From Owenia fusiformis (Eukaryota > Annelida > Polychaeta > Sabellida > Oweniidae): a stretch of DNA of 60,000 nt. The translations under genes and the position numbers were made by a program. The stretch spans positions 3,264,001 through 3,324,000 of the forward strand of contig CAIIXF020000002.1 of assembly GCA_903813345.2 (NCBI GenBank). Reading direction: 5' to 3'. Positions 1-11,158 of the stretch are shown piece after piece (within the stretch, counting starts at the first letter, position 1; every line of letters begins with the position of its first letter). The notes under the pieces are model-generated. The model worked only from the letters and a program-made list of their open reading frames with translations. It ran no database searches and had not been told where the DNA came from.

Positions 1-549
1 ATCTACTTCTACAGTGAAGATGGTACACCAATACGAACCATCACTTGTGGAGCCCCTGTTAGGCAAGTGACGGGAATAGCCGTGATGCCTTCGGGTGAGC
101 TGGTAGTGACTGATTTTTTCAACGGAAAAGTACTACTGTTAGATCCCTCAAATGAGAACATCACCAGTATTCCAACACCCGGAATGTTCTCATATCCTCA
201 TTTTGCGGCAATTGACAAAAACAATAATATCATAGTCAGCGACCTCTCAAATGTTAAGGTCACAATACTGGATACAGAGGGGCTTGCTCTTTTCAATTAT
301 GCAGAGCCAGGTTCTGGGGAGGGACAGCTATCGAATCCTACAGGTGTCTCCATAGATAGCAATGGATTCATAATTGTTGCGGACAGGAACAACGACAGGG
401 TTCACCTTCTCACTCCCAATGCAACATTTCATAGCTTTCTTTTGACGCCTGCAAGTGGTGTGTACCAGCCATATGGTGTACATTTGAACGAGGCGGGGGT
501 ATTATTTGTGGGAGATACCAATGGCAAGGTTTTCATCGTCACTTACTGA
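1..549 (+). CDS. NHL-repeat protein, last exon (partial, 5' end outside window)
   Basis: The reading frame is open from base 1 to a TGA at 547-549 and gives about 182 residues. It has repeated NHL-type blades: a glycine, a short hydrophobic strand (LVVTD, IIVSD, IIVAD, LFVGD), then a polar turn and a second strand. NHL blades build a beta-propeller used for protein or RNA binding. The frame is closely similar, residue for residue over its whole length, to the last exon of the gene at 12839-15196, and both end in the same FIVTY-stop. This is therefore the 3' end of a tandem paralogue. By analogy its PAN and FN3 exons should lie upstream of the window. The ligand is unknown. TRIM-NHL proteins share the blade, but no RING, B-box or filamin region is visible here. 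Confidence 0.85.
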   Translation: MYFYSEDGTPIRTITCGAPVRQVTGIAVMPSGELVVTDFFNGKVLLLDPSNENITSIPTPGMFSYPHFAAIDKNNNIIVSDLSNVKVTILDTEGLALFNYAEPGSGEGQLSNPTGVSIDSNGFIIVADRNNDRVHLLTPNATFHSFLLTPASGVYQPYGVHLNEAGVLFVGDTNGKVFIVTY

Positions 550-1130
550 GACTAAGGTAAATATGAAGCAGCAATTCAAAAACAATCACTAATCCTCAAC
601 ACCTGGTACTATATTATGGCACGAACTAATGAAATGGAAGATTTCAATTTGATTTAAGATAAATGATTCATAAAAATATACTTGAAATACTAGTTGTAAA
701 GAATGAATATAAAAAACAATATAATCGATTCGTTTTTTCGAGTTAACTTGCCTGTTGGTTCAAAGTAGCGAGCCAAATATATTTTTATCTCATTTGGTTA
801 GTCAACGAAATTTCAAATACGTAATCTAACAAGCATACAAAGACATCAAAGGGTGTTAAATATATTGGTATATGACAGACTGATAGAGTTAATGATATAT
901 CTTACTTTCAACGAAATTATATTTCAGTCCGGCTTCGTAAGCAGCAGGACATCAATAACAATAAAAACGTTGATAACAACAACAACAACAACAACAACAA
1001 CAGCAACATCATCAACAATGACAACAACAACGTTAATTACAACAATTCAGTCCTGCCTCGTCAGCAACAATAATAACATCAATAACAACCGCGTTAATAA
1101 CAAACAAAAATTACACCAACGTTGATAAGG
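550..1130. other. 3' flank/UTR of the first NHL gene, duplicated after the second copy
   Basis: This stretch aligns with the sequence after the second NHL gene (15197-15665). Shared landmarks in the same order are GAGACTAAGGTAAATATGAA just after the stop, a CCAAATATATTT segment, a TTTCAACRAMATTATATTTC segment and an AAC-rich tract. The duplication therefore included the 3' non-coding part of the gene. No other gene is seen. Confidence 0.7.
974..1030 (+). repeat. (AAC)n microsatellite
   Basis: Runs of AAC/ACA triplets with a few interruptions. The matching spot after the second NHL gene (about 15540-15660) is also AAC/GTT-rich but more degenerate, so the tract predates or was copied with the duplication. 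The threonine-rich ORF across it (853-1125) is a by-product of the repeat. Confidence 0.85.
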
Positions 1131-1527
1131 ACCGTAACAGAATCAACTTTTAATTTTTACAATGAATAACAGTACAACAACCTACAATTTCACCAAGACA
1201 AGTGCTACACTTACATTTTTATTAAAATTCAACACGTTTGAAATTAGAGTTGAATTATTTTATTTCCGGTTGATATAACGTCTTGGCGTTAGTGAAATCG
1301 AACGCGATTTCAACTGATTGGATAACATGATGTGATCATGAGTAGGTTATGTGAGTGGATGCACGATGGGATCGTGTTATTCTGCGAGTGGCAACCGAAG
1401 CGTTTATACACAGTTTTAGTTAATGTTGTAAGCTGTCATACAGCCGATTCGAAAATTTAGTTTTATTGTTCGAGGAGGCATACCTTTTTCCCCTTCGAAA
1501 GTCACAAAGGGTTTGATCTGGGTTTTA

Positions 1528-2019
1528 CACCCCAGTCACATTTGTCGCACGGCGGCCGCAAGTCGACCGCAGAACAATTAAATCGGTGAATTTCTGCGGA
1601 GAGTGTAGAAAAACTACGCTCGCCTTGTGGCCTCCGTACGGCGTATGCAGATTTCTACAGGCCGCAGGGAAGGCGTAGAAATTATAACTCGGAGTTATAA
1701 TATTTGTTCATTTCTGAGGTCCCCGTAGAAATCAACTGGCTCAACAAGATTGAATCATTATTTGTCAATGTTTCACGATCACTTTTCATTTGATATTACA
1801 TCCTAGCACTTTGAATAACATTTATAAATTGTCCTGATGTAAATAAATGAAAAAAAAACTATTATTTATCAATAGAAATTTAAAATTCACCGTGCGGCTG
1901 CCGTGGGAAATGTGACTGCAAAAGTATGAGAGCGCAGAAATTCTGCGGCGAACGTAGAAAAGCTACTGGCCGCAGAAATGATAGACCGCAAGGTCGCCGT
2001 AGGAAATGTGACTGGGGTG
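1528..2019. mobile_element. MITE with 16-bp perfect terminal inverted repeats and TTA flanks
   Basis: The left end CACCCCAGTCACATTT (1528-1543) is the exact reverse complement of the right end (2004-2019). Both sides are flanked by TTA (1525-1527 and 2020-2022), as expected for a 3-bp target duplication. The 492-bp interior has no long ORF. It holds repeated GC-rich motifs (CCGCAGAA, GTAGAAA in both orientations) and a second copy of the end motif near 1904-1917. A 3-bp duplication fits PIF/Harbinger or CACTA-type elements; the superfamily is not settled. Confidence 0.75.
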
Positions 2020-2022
2020 TTA

Positions 2023-5000
2023 ACGGTGTCAGGTCGATAAACTAAAGTTTTTCATATTGAAGTCAATAACACTTTCTTTAGTGCTATTGGCCAAATCAAC
2101 GTTTTTGAATAAAGTATACGTGTTCTGACGTTGATGTAACCTGTTCCCAATAATTACTATTTTGGGAAGTATATTTTTTCTGCAATTATTACAAAGCATT
2201 GCATAGCATAGGATGTTAATTAAGTTATTTAAAACATTTAGATATTAGGTTTCTAAGAAGCAATTATGTTATTTGCATATAAATCTGAAACTTAAGGCAT
2301 GTCTTTTTACTGACAGCGCATTGTATCTAAGTGAATAAACATGTATTTAAGTGCGTTTCTGTCATATTGTTTCAAGGAAGGCACAAAGTTTTGCTTTTTA
2401 AGATATTGATTATATCCAAAAGTCCTTCATATTTTTAGATATGTAATATCTATTTCCAGAAGGGCATCAATTTTGGTATTTTAAAATGATAGTTGTGTTC
2501 CTTAACAACATGTACAGTAGTTGTGTTATATCAGTGTGACAAACACATTAAGAGAAGTGCTTGTCAGCTAATTGCATTTTATATTAAACAAATAGTATTT
2601 AGATTTACAACGTTTCGAAGAATTGTACTTTTGCTTTTGTTGCAATACGAGATAAGTTTGTATAAGGGTTTGCAAAGCATGGTGCGTTCCAGATATTATA
2701 TTGTTCATCACAATAGTTTTAGAAGATTGTATGATTTTTGTAATCACGGAATTTTTGTCTTTTGTGACCAACAATGTCGCATATTACGACAGTCTATTAA
2801 GGAAGGAAGTTTCATTAACTTTCTGAGTTACGTGTTTTGCCAAAAGGCAATGTTATGGTTACAGTGCATGTCTGTAGACAGTGATTTAGATTATTGTTAT
2901 GTATTAATGACAGTGCGTGATTACTGTATTAGATAGTGAGGTATGTTACTCACAGATTTTGCATAGTGCTAGAAGGCACTATATACGTCTATGGTCCTTA
3001 TACAAGTTTTTTATAGTGCAAGTTGACAGATAGTCACAATTTAGAATTGGTTTATTCCGAAATTTGTGAATTAATTTGAGATCTTTGACGTGTTAACAAA
3101 CGTGTAACCACAATGGCTTTAATGACAGTTGATCATAAGATATGGATGGGTTGTTGGATTTAGATGTTTTAATTAGGCACACGGTGCCTTTTTGATGTCT
3201 TGAAGGCAGTTAAACATCGTAAATCAGCAGCGAGGTTGGGAGCCGAGGACGGATGTTGGGTATATTTGAACCTCAGAGGTTTCTGGCATTAATGTCATCG
3301 GCATCGTGGCCGCTATGACATTGGCATCGTGGCCGTCATAGGTACCTGGATGCATCGCGAACTGGCTACATTTTTTTCACTCATTCTTTGTATCCGATGT
3401 ACTTAATGCTATTCCAATAAACGCGGGCTGCTGGCTCGAATTTAATCCTATAATAGATGTGATATTATGTTGTGTGGTTTGTGGTGAAGACTGTTTAATT
3501 AGGAAATAAGTAATGTGTGTACCAGTAATATGCTGCACACGTGAACCAAGCGGGCCATTGTTTGTATACATTACTTTATTAGATTTTTAAAGATATTAAG
3601 TTGATTCAAAATAAATGATATATCAAAATATACCTGAAATATATGTTGTAAAGTATATGGTAGATGGTTTGGTATATAACAATTAGAATTGAAAATGTCC
3701 GTAGATTATAGACGCCACCACTACCCATCAAAAAATATTATTAAAATTGAAACAATTTGCATAGATATCAGAGACATCTTATTTAAAGAGGCTCTATGGC
3801 ATAGGATAGCACAATCAAGACCCCTCTGGACTTTTTTGCATATTGAGTTCCACCACAAATATACCCATCTACTTACCAAAGTCCCAAATCCCCCTCTTTC
3901 AGTGTTTATTTTGCGATTGTGCTGGCCGATCTAATTATTTTCGGAGAAATTAATTCAATCTGAAGTTTGAATATACCGGGAAAGTCCTCCTGTTATCTAA
4001 TTGGTCGTTGAATTGGTTTATCATAAACCTGATTGGCTGCCTGGTTCAAGGCGCTTGTGGGCGCTTGTGTGACTCAATGGGGATTCCCCTCGCTAGCCGA
4101 TGAATCGATTGTGTTTAATTCTGGAGTTTGGTTGTTCTGTTGATTATTTCCGATATTTCGGCAATAATATACCCAAAACTTATTCTCAAGATATATCTAT
4201 GGTATGTGAGATATTATATGAGCAATAACAATAGGACATCATTGATTGTCTGGGGGAGGAACCCATGGCATAATGCATATTTAAGTACCAAAACAATTAC
4301 ATTTCTTTACGAAAAACCGACAGACGCATATCAAACCTTGTTTGTTTAAATCCGATCTAAATATATCACTGTCTGTTACTTTGGATGTACTCTTATATAA
4401 TATGTTGTTATGGCAAGACGATGTCTCTGTATTTACTAGTGATTCAGTTGATTACACTGGTAAACGAAACGGTTTGTTCCGGTAAAAATTTCATTTCTTG
4501 CTTATAGCAGAAAATAATGCAAAATGACCAGCCTGTTTAGAAATTCTCAAACTTAAAACTCGAACTTATTCCAATGACATTTGGCTTTTTTCAATGGAAT
4601 TTTTGTGAGTGTCCAAATTTTGCCCACCCTGTATTTGTACGGGGTCGTATTGGAGGAGCTTCTTCTAGAAACAATTGCATCTGCTGATATTAGAAAGCAT
4701 ATATTATGAAAATAATCTTTAAAAAGTCTATATTTTAAAACGGGATAAATTCTGAGATTATTTATCTTAATGATTTAATTTGATCACAAAGACGTGTGTT
4801 AAACAAACCACACATAACAAAAGCAATTGGATGTCAGAATATCATCAACTTAGACATGCAATACCTTTTTACTTTGGTGACACTACTAATGTGCATGAGA
4901 GCAAAAACACAAACGTTTTAACACAGCAATCATTAACAATATCAGTACCCGACTAAAAATACTACTTCAAGAGATATTTGTGTCACTCGCTAGATCTGCT

Positions 5001-5125
5001 TGTTGTCTGAAGCAAACATAACAATTCGTGTTGCGTGTAAATATTATTATTTTCCATTTATTTAACTTCACAAGTTGGGTATTAATAGAACTGTTGGGAG
5101 GTGGTGAGGAATGGGTGGCAATTTT
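2023..5125. other. Intergenic DNA without a supported gene
   Basis: AT-rich sequence with many stops. 3540-3575 matches 15692-15727 and so belongs to the duplicated NHL 3' flank. About 2.4 kb, including the MITE at 1528-2019, separates it from the AAC tract in this copy but not in the other. A segment near 649-702 recurs at 3599-3652. A short direct repeat GGCATCGTGGCCG occurs twice near 3300-3335. The open frame at 2493-2936 has low-complexity composition and no recognisable domain. Confidence 0.6.
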
Positions 5126-5127
5126 TT

Positions 5128-5312
5128 AATGTCCATAAGTATATCAATATATTAATTGCCCATAAGGATAAATGTCCATAAGTATATAAATATATATTAA
5201 TTGCCCATAAGGATATACATATATTAATTAAATGTCCATAAGTGTATAAATATATTAATTGTCCATAAGGATATACATATATTAAATGTCCACAAGTGTA
5301 TAAATATATTAA
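5128..5312 (+). repeat. AT-rich minisatellite
   Basis: Tandem, imperfect copies of a unit built from TGTCCATAAGTATATAAA and TATATTAATTGCCCATAAGG-like halves. The minus-strand ORF of repeated YTYGHL residues is a by-product. Confidence 0.85.
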
Positions 5313-5971
5313 TGTGATATGCAATTTTATCATGATACAATTGCATGTACAGTGATTTACTTTAATTATATTATCAGAACATTCTATTGTGAGCTACTAG
5401 TGCTATTGCAAGCAGCCTGTAAGTTGAAATAAGATATAAACTCGTTTCACTGGGGTCAACCCTCTACTGATGTGGCAAACATTAGCATAATGCACAGATA
5501 CAATCGTTCGACCCACAAAGCACCTTATTTGGCATAAGGGATTTATGTAATTTTGATTTGATTTTGATTAATAGGAACAATAATGGCAAAATCACGAGCC
5601 AACTGTGGTTTAAGCTACAAGGTTAACACTCATCTCTATTACAATCGTCAAAGTCCATCATATTGAGGTCGAGTGCGCCGAATGTCATGCCGCACTTTAG
5701 AATGACCGTCATAATCCCGAATACGGCATTCAAACATGACCGTGCTCTATTCGAATTTCTCAACCAATCAGAATGCAGCATAGCCAATATAGAACGTTCT
5801 CTAATTCTCCATAGATGCACGACCATGCTCTATTCAATCTGCAATTTGCATTGTTTTGAGTGACGTCACATCTCAGCTGCACATCTGGGGCTCTGTCCGG
5901 GGATAGCATGCGTATTCTTCATTCATGCCCGTTCCACAGACACGGCTTTTACTAATTTTTATGTTTGAATC

Positions 5972-6130
5972 GGAATAAATAATGATAGGCCATTCAATAT
6001 GGTGAAATTCAGCACTCGTTGGACAGAATGTTAGTACAAATGCACTCACCTTCGGTTCGTGCTTTGTACAACATTCTGTCCAACTCGTGCTGAATTTCAC
6101 CATATTGAATGGCCTATCATTATTTATTCC
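5972..6130. repeat. Long near-perfect hairpin
   Basis: 5972-6040 is almost exactly the reverse complement of 6062-6130 (about 65 paired bases, a few small differences), separated by a loop of about 20 bases. It could be a foldback element or the fused ends of a transposon. Flanking sequence at 5640-5960 holds no supported gene. Confidence 0.85.
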
Positions 6131-6289
6131 TTAAATAAACTCAGGACTTACAGATTACAGTTAAAACACAAATTAAATCGGTGAACGAAGCAATCTAGCA
6201 AAGCTAAGATCAGGATTTCTTCCCATTAACATTAACCTCGGACAGTATACAGTAACATCCCCCTAATCACTCCCCCATGTATATCGTTC

Positions 6290-6670
6290 CGTATTAGTGA
6301 AACTGTTGACATTAATACGGACTAAATCATACCATTTCATGAAAAATGGTGACCTTGTCCTACGGAAATTGAGATTATGTTTCACAGCAAGTTCGCATTG
6401 CGATACTGTATAGCACATGCTCTGGGGAATTGTTTCTACTTTCTATAGACACCAAACGCATCTCTGTCCATAGAGTAATAACAAAGCCTTAGGGCCCCAA
6501 CCTCCTTTGTTTACATTAAGGTAATCTAAATCTGTTGAAACCGATTTCACTTGGTAGCAACAGATACTTTCGTCTTTCACGAACCGAACATGTCAGTTTG
6601 GTTCGTAATATCTCCAAATAAACGATTTCAACATTTTGAAAAACTCGATGCTAGTCCACGTGTTAATAAG
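6290..6670 (-). repeat. Dispersed repeat block a, inverted copy
   Basis: This is the reverse complement of 8155-8600 and of 20635-21045, with moderate divergence. Shared landmarks are CACGTGTTAATA, CGAACCGAACATGTCAGTTT, ATTTCATGAAAAATGGTGAC and GTTTCACAGCAAGTTCG. It is an old repeat with no clear coding capacity. Confidence 0.8.
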
Positions 6671-7569
6671 GAATGGGTAAACGGTTTCCAAGTGTTAATA
6701 CGGAATGGGTGTTAAATCGAATACATTCCTGGGGAAATCATAATTTCCATAAAACTTGCAATGGTAATTGTTCTGATAGCTTATTGATGAACATTGGACA
6801 GTACGGTATCTTATTGCATACAAATGGCACCTTAATCGACGGCGTCAACACGTGCGTCAATCGCAAGGATTGAATGTACATAATTAGTGTTTTCTTCTTT
6901 TTTCTTAAGTATTTAAAAAAGATAATTTGTACATCGACGGCGTCAACGCGATCGCTTTACGCCCATTAATAGTAAAAATAGGTTCTTGTACTTTTTCTTA
7001 TTGCATCTAATAGGTAGTACTTTATCGACGGCTTCAATGACCGTCAACACCTGGTATTGGTTGTTCATAAACATTTTCATTCTTTTTTTTATTATTGTAT
7101 GTAACAAATAATTTCATCCCTTTATGTAACATTCATGTGAGGACGCCAACTGTTTGGCTTGAAACACAATAAAATCTTGAATCTTGTATTACATGCCCGG
7201 GATTACATGTAACCACACCAATTCCTGTGGATATAAAAAGATGATAATAAAAGCACCAACAAACATCTGAGTGTTTTGTTTACCGAGTTTGACCCAGTTC
7301 ACCATGCATTAATCCTGTTAATTAGCTGTACTAAGTTTATAATCCCAAATTAATCATGCGCTCCTTATTAATCCCCTCAATTATTTACCATGAAGTGTTA
7401 ACTATCCCGCACCGCCACGCCCAAAGAACTGCGCAAACACAGATGAGGTATGTTATTTTACGTCTATTTTCAATTCGTATAAGGTACCAAATCATGTAGG
7501 CTAGTCAGGCAAACCTTTTTTCGTAGCGGTTATCATACTTTCATCAAAAACCTGAACCCGCTTTTCAAG
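6671..7569. other. Spacer between inverted block-a copies
   Basis: Contains several short direct repeats of an ATCGACGGCGTCAA type motif (near 6836, 6935 and 7024). No gene is recognised. Confidence 0.5.
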
Positions 7570-7730
7570 ATGCCTCAACCTCGTAAGAAGAAATTGGAAT
7601 TGACATTGGGGAAGAGGAGGAGGAAACGGTCTTCTACAGTTATAACTGATGGCTCCAGTGAAACAGATGGCGATGCAGAGGCAAGTGTATTCCACAATTC
7701 AGATACAGACACTGCATCTGAAACTTCTGG
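7570..7730 (+). CDS. Short basic/acidic ORF, possible first coding exon
   Basis: The ATG at 7570 opens a frame with a basic N-terminus (RKKK at residues 5-8, GKRRRKR at 14-20) followed by a Ser/Thr/Asp-rich acidic stretch. The sequence GG|GTACGT at 7730/7731 could be a splice donor. The basic patch resembles a nuclear localisation signal. No family is recognised and no downstream exon was found. It lies between the two inverted copies of block a, so it may belong to a mobile element rather than a host gene. Confidence 0.25.
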
Positions 7731-8154
7731 GTACGTACACTGGTTAATTTACTCACCATTTGATGATCGTTGCAACTTGCAAGAGCTCTGTTTTTTGTCC
7801 AAAACACTCCCTTTATGATGTTGACCATTTATATAATCATGTCCTGGATCCAAGCTGATAAAGCTACGTGTTTGTTTTGTATTTAAGAATTGCTATAGTC
7901 AGGGGATGGTCTAGTGTGGGGTATTTCTTGGGGTGCACAAGAATACCCCACGAAATTCCCGGTAGGTGTCATATTATTTGTGAAAGTGTTGAGTTGTTTT
8001 CTTACCTGCCGATTCCCCCATGCTACTGAAACCCGTATTCAAGGTATTATGTTTCATACCCCGGGTTAAAACACACTCATATTGTATAACACTATTAATT
8101 ATCTTAATCTCATTTCATTCACGAGTGCACCGTTTCGTTCATTGAGTTTACTTA
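7731..8154. other. Non-coding spacer
   Basis: Nothing recognisable apart from a short inverted motif around GGGGTATTTCTTGGGGTGC and its CCCCACG counterpart near 7920-7955. Confidence 0.4.
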
Positions 8155-8600
8155 TTGAGTCGACCAATTCCGTATTAACACGTGGACTAGCATCGACTTT
8201 TTAAAAATGTTAAAATCGTTTATTTTGAGATATTACGAACCAAACTGACATGTTCGGTTCGTCAACGACCAAAGTATCTGTCGCTGGCAAGTGAAATCGG
8301 TTTCAAAAGTTTAAGCTTTAAAAAGTTATGACAACTTTTGTCATTTTTACACGTTTTGTAAATGTAAACAAAGGAGTTTGGGACCCTAAGGCTTTTTTAT
8401 TATTCTATCGACAGAGATGTGATTGGTGTCTATAGAAAGTAGAATCAATTCCCCAGAGCATGTGCTATACATTATCGCCATACGAACTTGCTGTGAAACA
8501 TAATCTCAATTTCCGTAGGACAAGGTCACCATTTTTCATGAAATGGTATGATTTATTCCGTATTAATGTCAACAATTTCACTAATACGGAACGGTATAAA
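8155..8600 (+). repeat. Dispersed repeat block a, direct copy
   Basis: Matches 20635-21045 in the same orientation and 6290-6670 in reverse. The frame at 8460-8765 lies partly inside this repeat and is not preserved in the other copies, so I do not call it a gene. Confidence 0.8.
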
Positions 8601-9124
8601 TGGGAGAGTGTAATGAGCGACTGTGTACTTGTTGTAATAAAAACGTTGTGGGAGACGATAGACTGTGACTCAAATATTAATACGAAAACACTCTTTGAAA
8701 AAGAACAAAAGACTGTACAAGATCTAGATCAAGTCTTTCAAAAGCCGATGTCGACTGGGCTGTGATTTTACTTAAAGGCCGACTATGCGTATTTTCAACA
8801 TTCTTTGACAAAATTATTTTATTTTAGAACTTAATAGTATTTCTAATTGATATGTACTTTATCTTTTATTGGACACAAAACAGCCAAAACGGACCACATC
8901 ATAGCTAAAAATGAATTAACAAAAACTATCTTTGATCTGTCGAGTTTCATAAATCAGGTTTTTACCAATGTCAATGAAAGATAGCGAAGTTGTTTGTATC
9001 ACCTGAGTGTCGCCCTCTTTTCAATCAAGAGTTATGCAAAACATGCACTTTGTCAAAAATATTCCATTGCAATTAACTGCGTTGTCTTTCGAAAGAATAA
9101 CATAAGGGTAACTGCGTTTTGTGT

Positions 9125-9822
9125 TTAAAAGGTTTCTCGAAAACATGCCCTGTCATATGGCATGGCTCATGTTTTTCTTTGTTGTTTAAACTGTATACAC
9201 CGATTGTGATGTCATTAGTTAGGAACTTTATGTCGGTAACCCAATCAAACTGCAATCACGGAAGCTCGACAGAAAAATTGCTATTTATATGTCACTCTGG
9301 TGTTTTACCAAACGATCGCTTTTACAAAACACGCAATTAAGATTTAATACTATTTCGAACATGACTGTATTCATGCCTTCTATAAACTGTGAACAAAGTC
9401 AATGCTTCAGCTGGGTTATATTCGAGATCAGTTCCCAGGCTCTGTACTAAGTGTTTCGTTCAGTGCACTCATTGGTCAGTTTAGGCCGTTCTGTTCTTTT
9501 TGCATCCCCCTCTCTTCTGCAAAATTCAAAATGGCAGGGAGAAATTGTCCGGAGCCAACATTTTCTGTCGGACCATCTGTAAACTGTAATATCAATATAA
9601 TTTCAATAATTATGAATGTAGTAGATATGCGTGAAACCTATAAAATAGACCGAAATGTCAATAAAAAACTTGAGTCGGGGTCAGGAGGTAAGTAAACAAA
9701 TTGGAACAGCCAAACGCTCAACCGGAAGTAGAAATGAAAAAAGTGGAAATGAACATCGAAATTGACGATTTTGCAATGTTCTGGTGAGTTTTCATATTCA
9801 AATCGTAGTATAGACCTCAGAA
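9125..9822 (+). repeat. Dispersed repeat blocks b, c and d (first copy)
   Basis: Block b (about 9125-9340) matches 18600-18832, sharing the GCTCGACRGAAAATTGCTAT region and AACAAAACACGCAA-type ends. Block c (9358-9435) matches 21384-21463, sharing TGCTTCAGCTGGGTTATATT. Block d (9783-9822) matches 21542-21580, sharing GGTGAGTTTTCAT and ATAGACCTCAGA. The spacing differs between copies. No coding function is supported. Confidence 0.75.
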
Positions 9823-10339
9823 TTTAATTTAGTAAAATGACATGGAGACATAAGCAAATACTCTTTCTTAGTAACCAAAACTAGCCCAAGAAACAGTGTG
9901 AAGCAAGACATACAAATTTTAAAGGAAGCAAAGAATTACAATGACCTAAAAAAAGATTCGAGTCCCCTGCATCCTCAACTTCTAAACTATGTCAAAAATG
10001 AAAAAGCCCTCTTACCACAAGTTTTTCTTCTTTGACATATTAATGTATGAATTATGTATAATGCAAATAAAATAAAAAGGGTAAAAACGCCGAAATTAAT
10101 TTTAAAAAAGAATAAAAATGCCATTTCTTGTTTTTCGAACGGAACAACGAACCACATTTTCGCGTTTTTTTCCCCGAATACATCCTACAGTAAAGAATAC
10201 TATGTACATCTTACGGTATGAATATTCAGAGATACACGTAATTGTTTTCTTTTATTCTAAATCTTCAGTCTACAAATAAGTAAGAACAATCATATTATTC
10301 CAACAGATATTAAATCAACTTAGTTTAGAATTGCATGCG
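9823..10339. other. Non-coding spacer
   Basis: AT-rich, with A-runs near 10060-10110. Nothing recognisable. Confidence 0.4.
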
Positions 10340-10800
10340 AATGTTCCCCATTTGCTCTTCATCATTTTGCATATTTACAATTTCTGCTGCAAAATAAGGT
10401 AATTGCTTCATAGTTGGGTTCACTAAGTGGACATCGTGGAATAGATCACTCGTCGGTGCTAGGCATCCTCCTAAGCAGGTATCCAGAATCCGTACCTCCA
10501 TCTTCCCCCCGCTATAACCAATTTGGAAGCGCCCGATTAAACTGAATCATGTGATCTAATCATGCGCAATGACTTATACATGGTTTCTGTCGCAGTATTG
10601 CGACAGCCAATCAGATTGCGAGTTCTTAATCGGGGAAATGCTAACTGCTTATCGCAGGGGGTAAAAAGAAAGAATATATTCTGGATTTTGAATCCCTGTG
10701 ATCGGAGGATGGTGCTAGGAGGTCTTTGTGTAACGCTATACTGCACCAACCAATGGGTTATTCGAAACAAGAGTTTGAATAGTAGATAAAATATTCATCA
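10340..10800 (+). repeat. Dispersed repeat block e (first copy)
   Basis: The ends match 19495-19690: TTTGCTCTTCATCATTTTGC and the following GCTGCAAAATAAGG region, then GCACCAACCAATGGGTTATT before ATTCATCATG. In the second copy about 260 bp of the middle is missing. Confidence 0.65.
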
Positions 10801-11158
10801 TGCCCAAGATACGATGCTACAATATGATCTCTTTTTTCTCAGGTGTCTAGTATATGCTACATTTAATAGATATGTGATAAATACATGTAGATGGACATAC
10901 AGTAGGCCTGTTATATATTTCATGTTCATGATGTTAATAAAGCATAATATGAAGCTAATCATTGCAAATTAACTTATTGTTTATAAAGCACGTCATGGTA
11001 TTGTCTTTTCCTTTGTTTTGACAACCATTGTGATTTCATTAAGCTTAGTTACCAACATTCGATAAGTCACGTTCAAAGAACAGCTATGCTCAAACATGAC
11101 TACATACTTATTTAAATAGCCACTTGAAGATCATGTTTAAGGAGACATGTGAAATTTA
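10801..11158. other. Non-coding spacer
   Basis: AT-rich, nothing recognisable. Confidence 0.4.

Noticed and set aside
853-1125. Threonine-rich ORF
   Set aside because: Translation of the AAC microsatellite; not a protein-coding signal.
2493-2936. 147-codon open frame on the plus strand
   Set aside because: Biased AT-rich composition, no recognisable domain or splice context; the minus strand is also partly open.
8460-8765. 101-codon ORF
   Set aside because: Overlaps dispersed repeat block a and is not open in the other copies.
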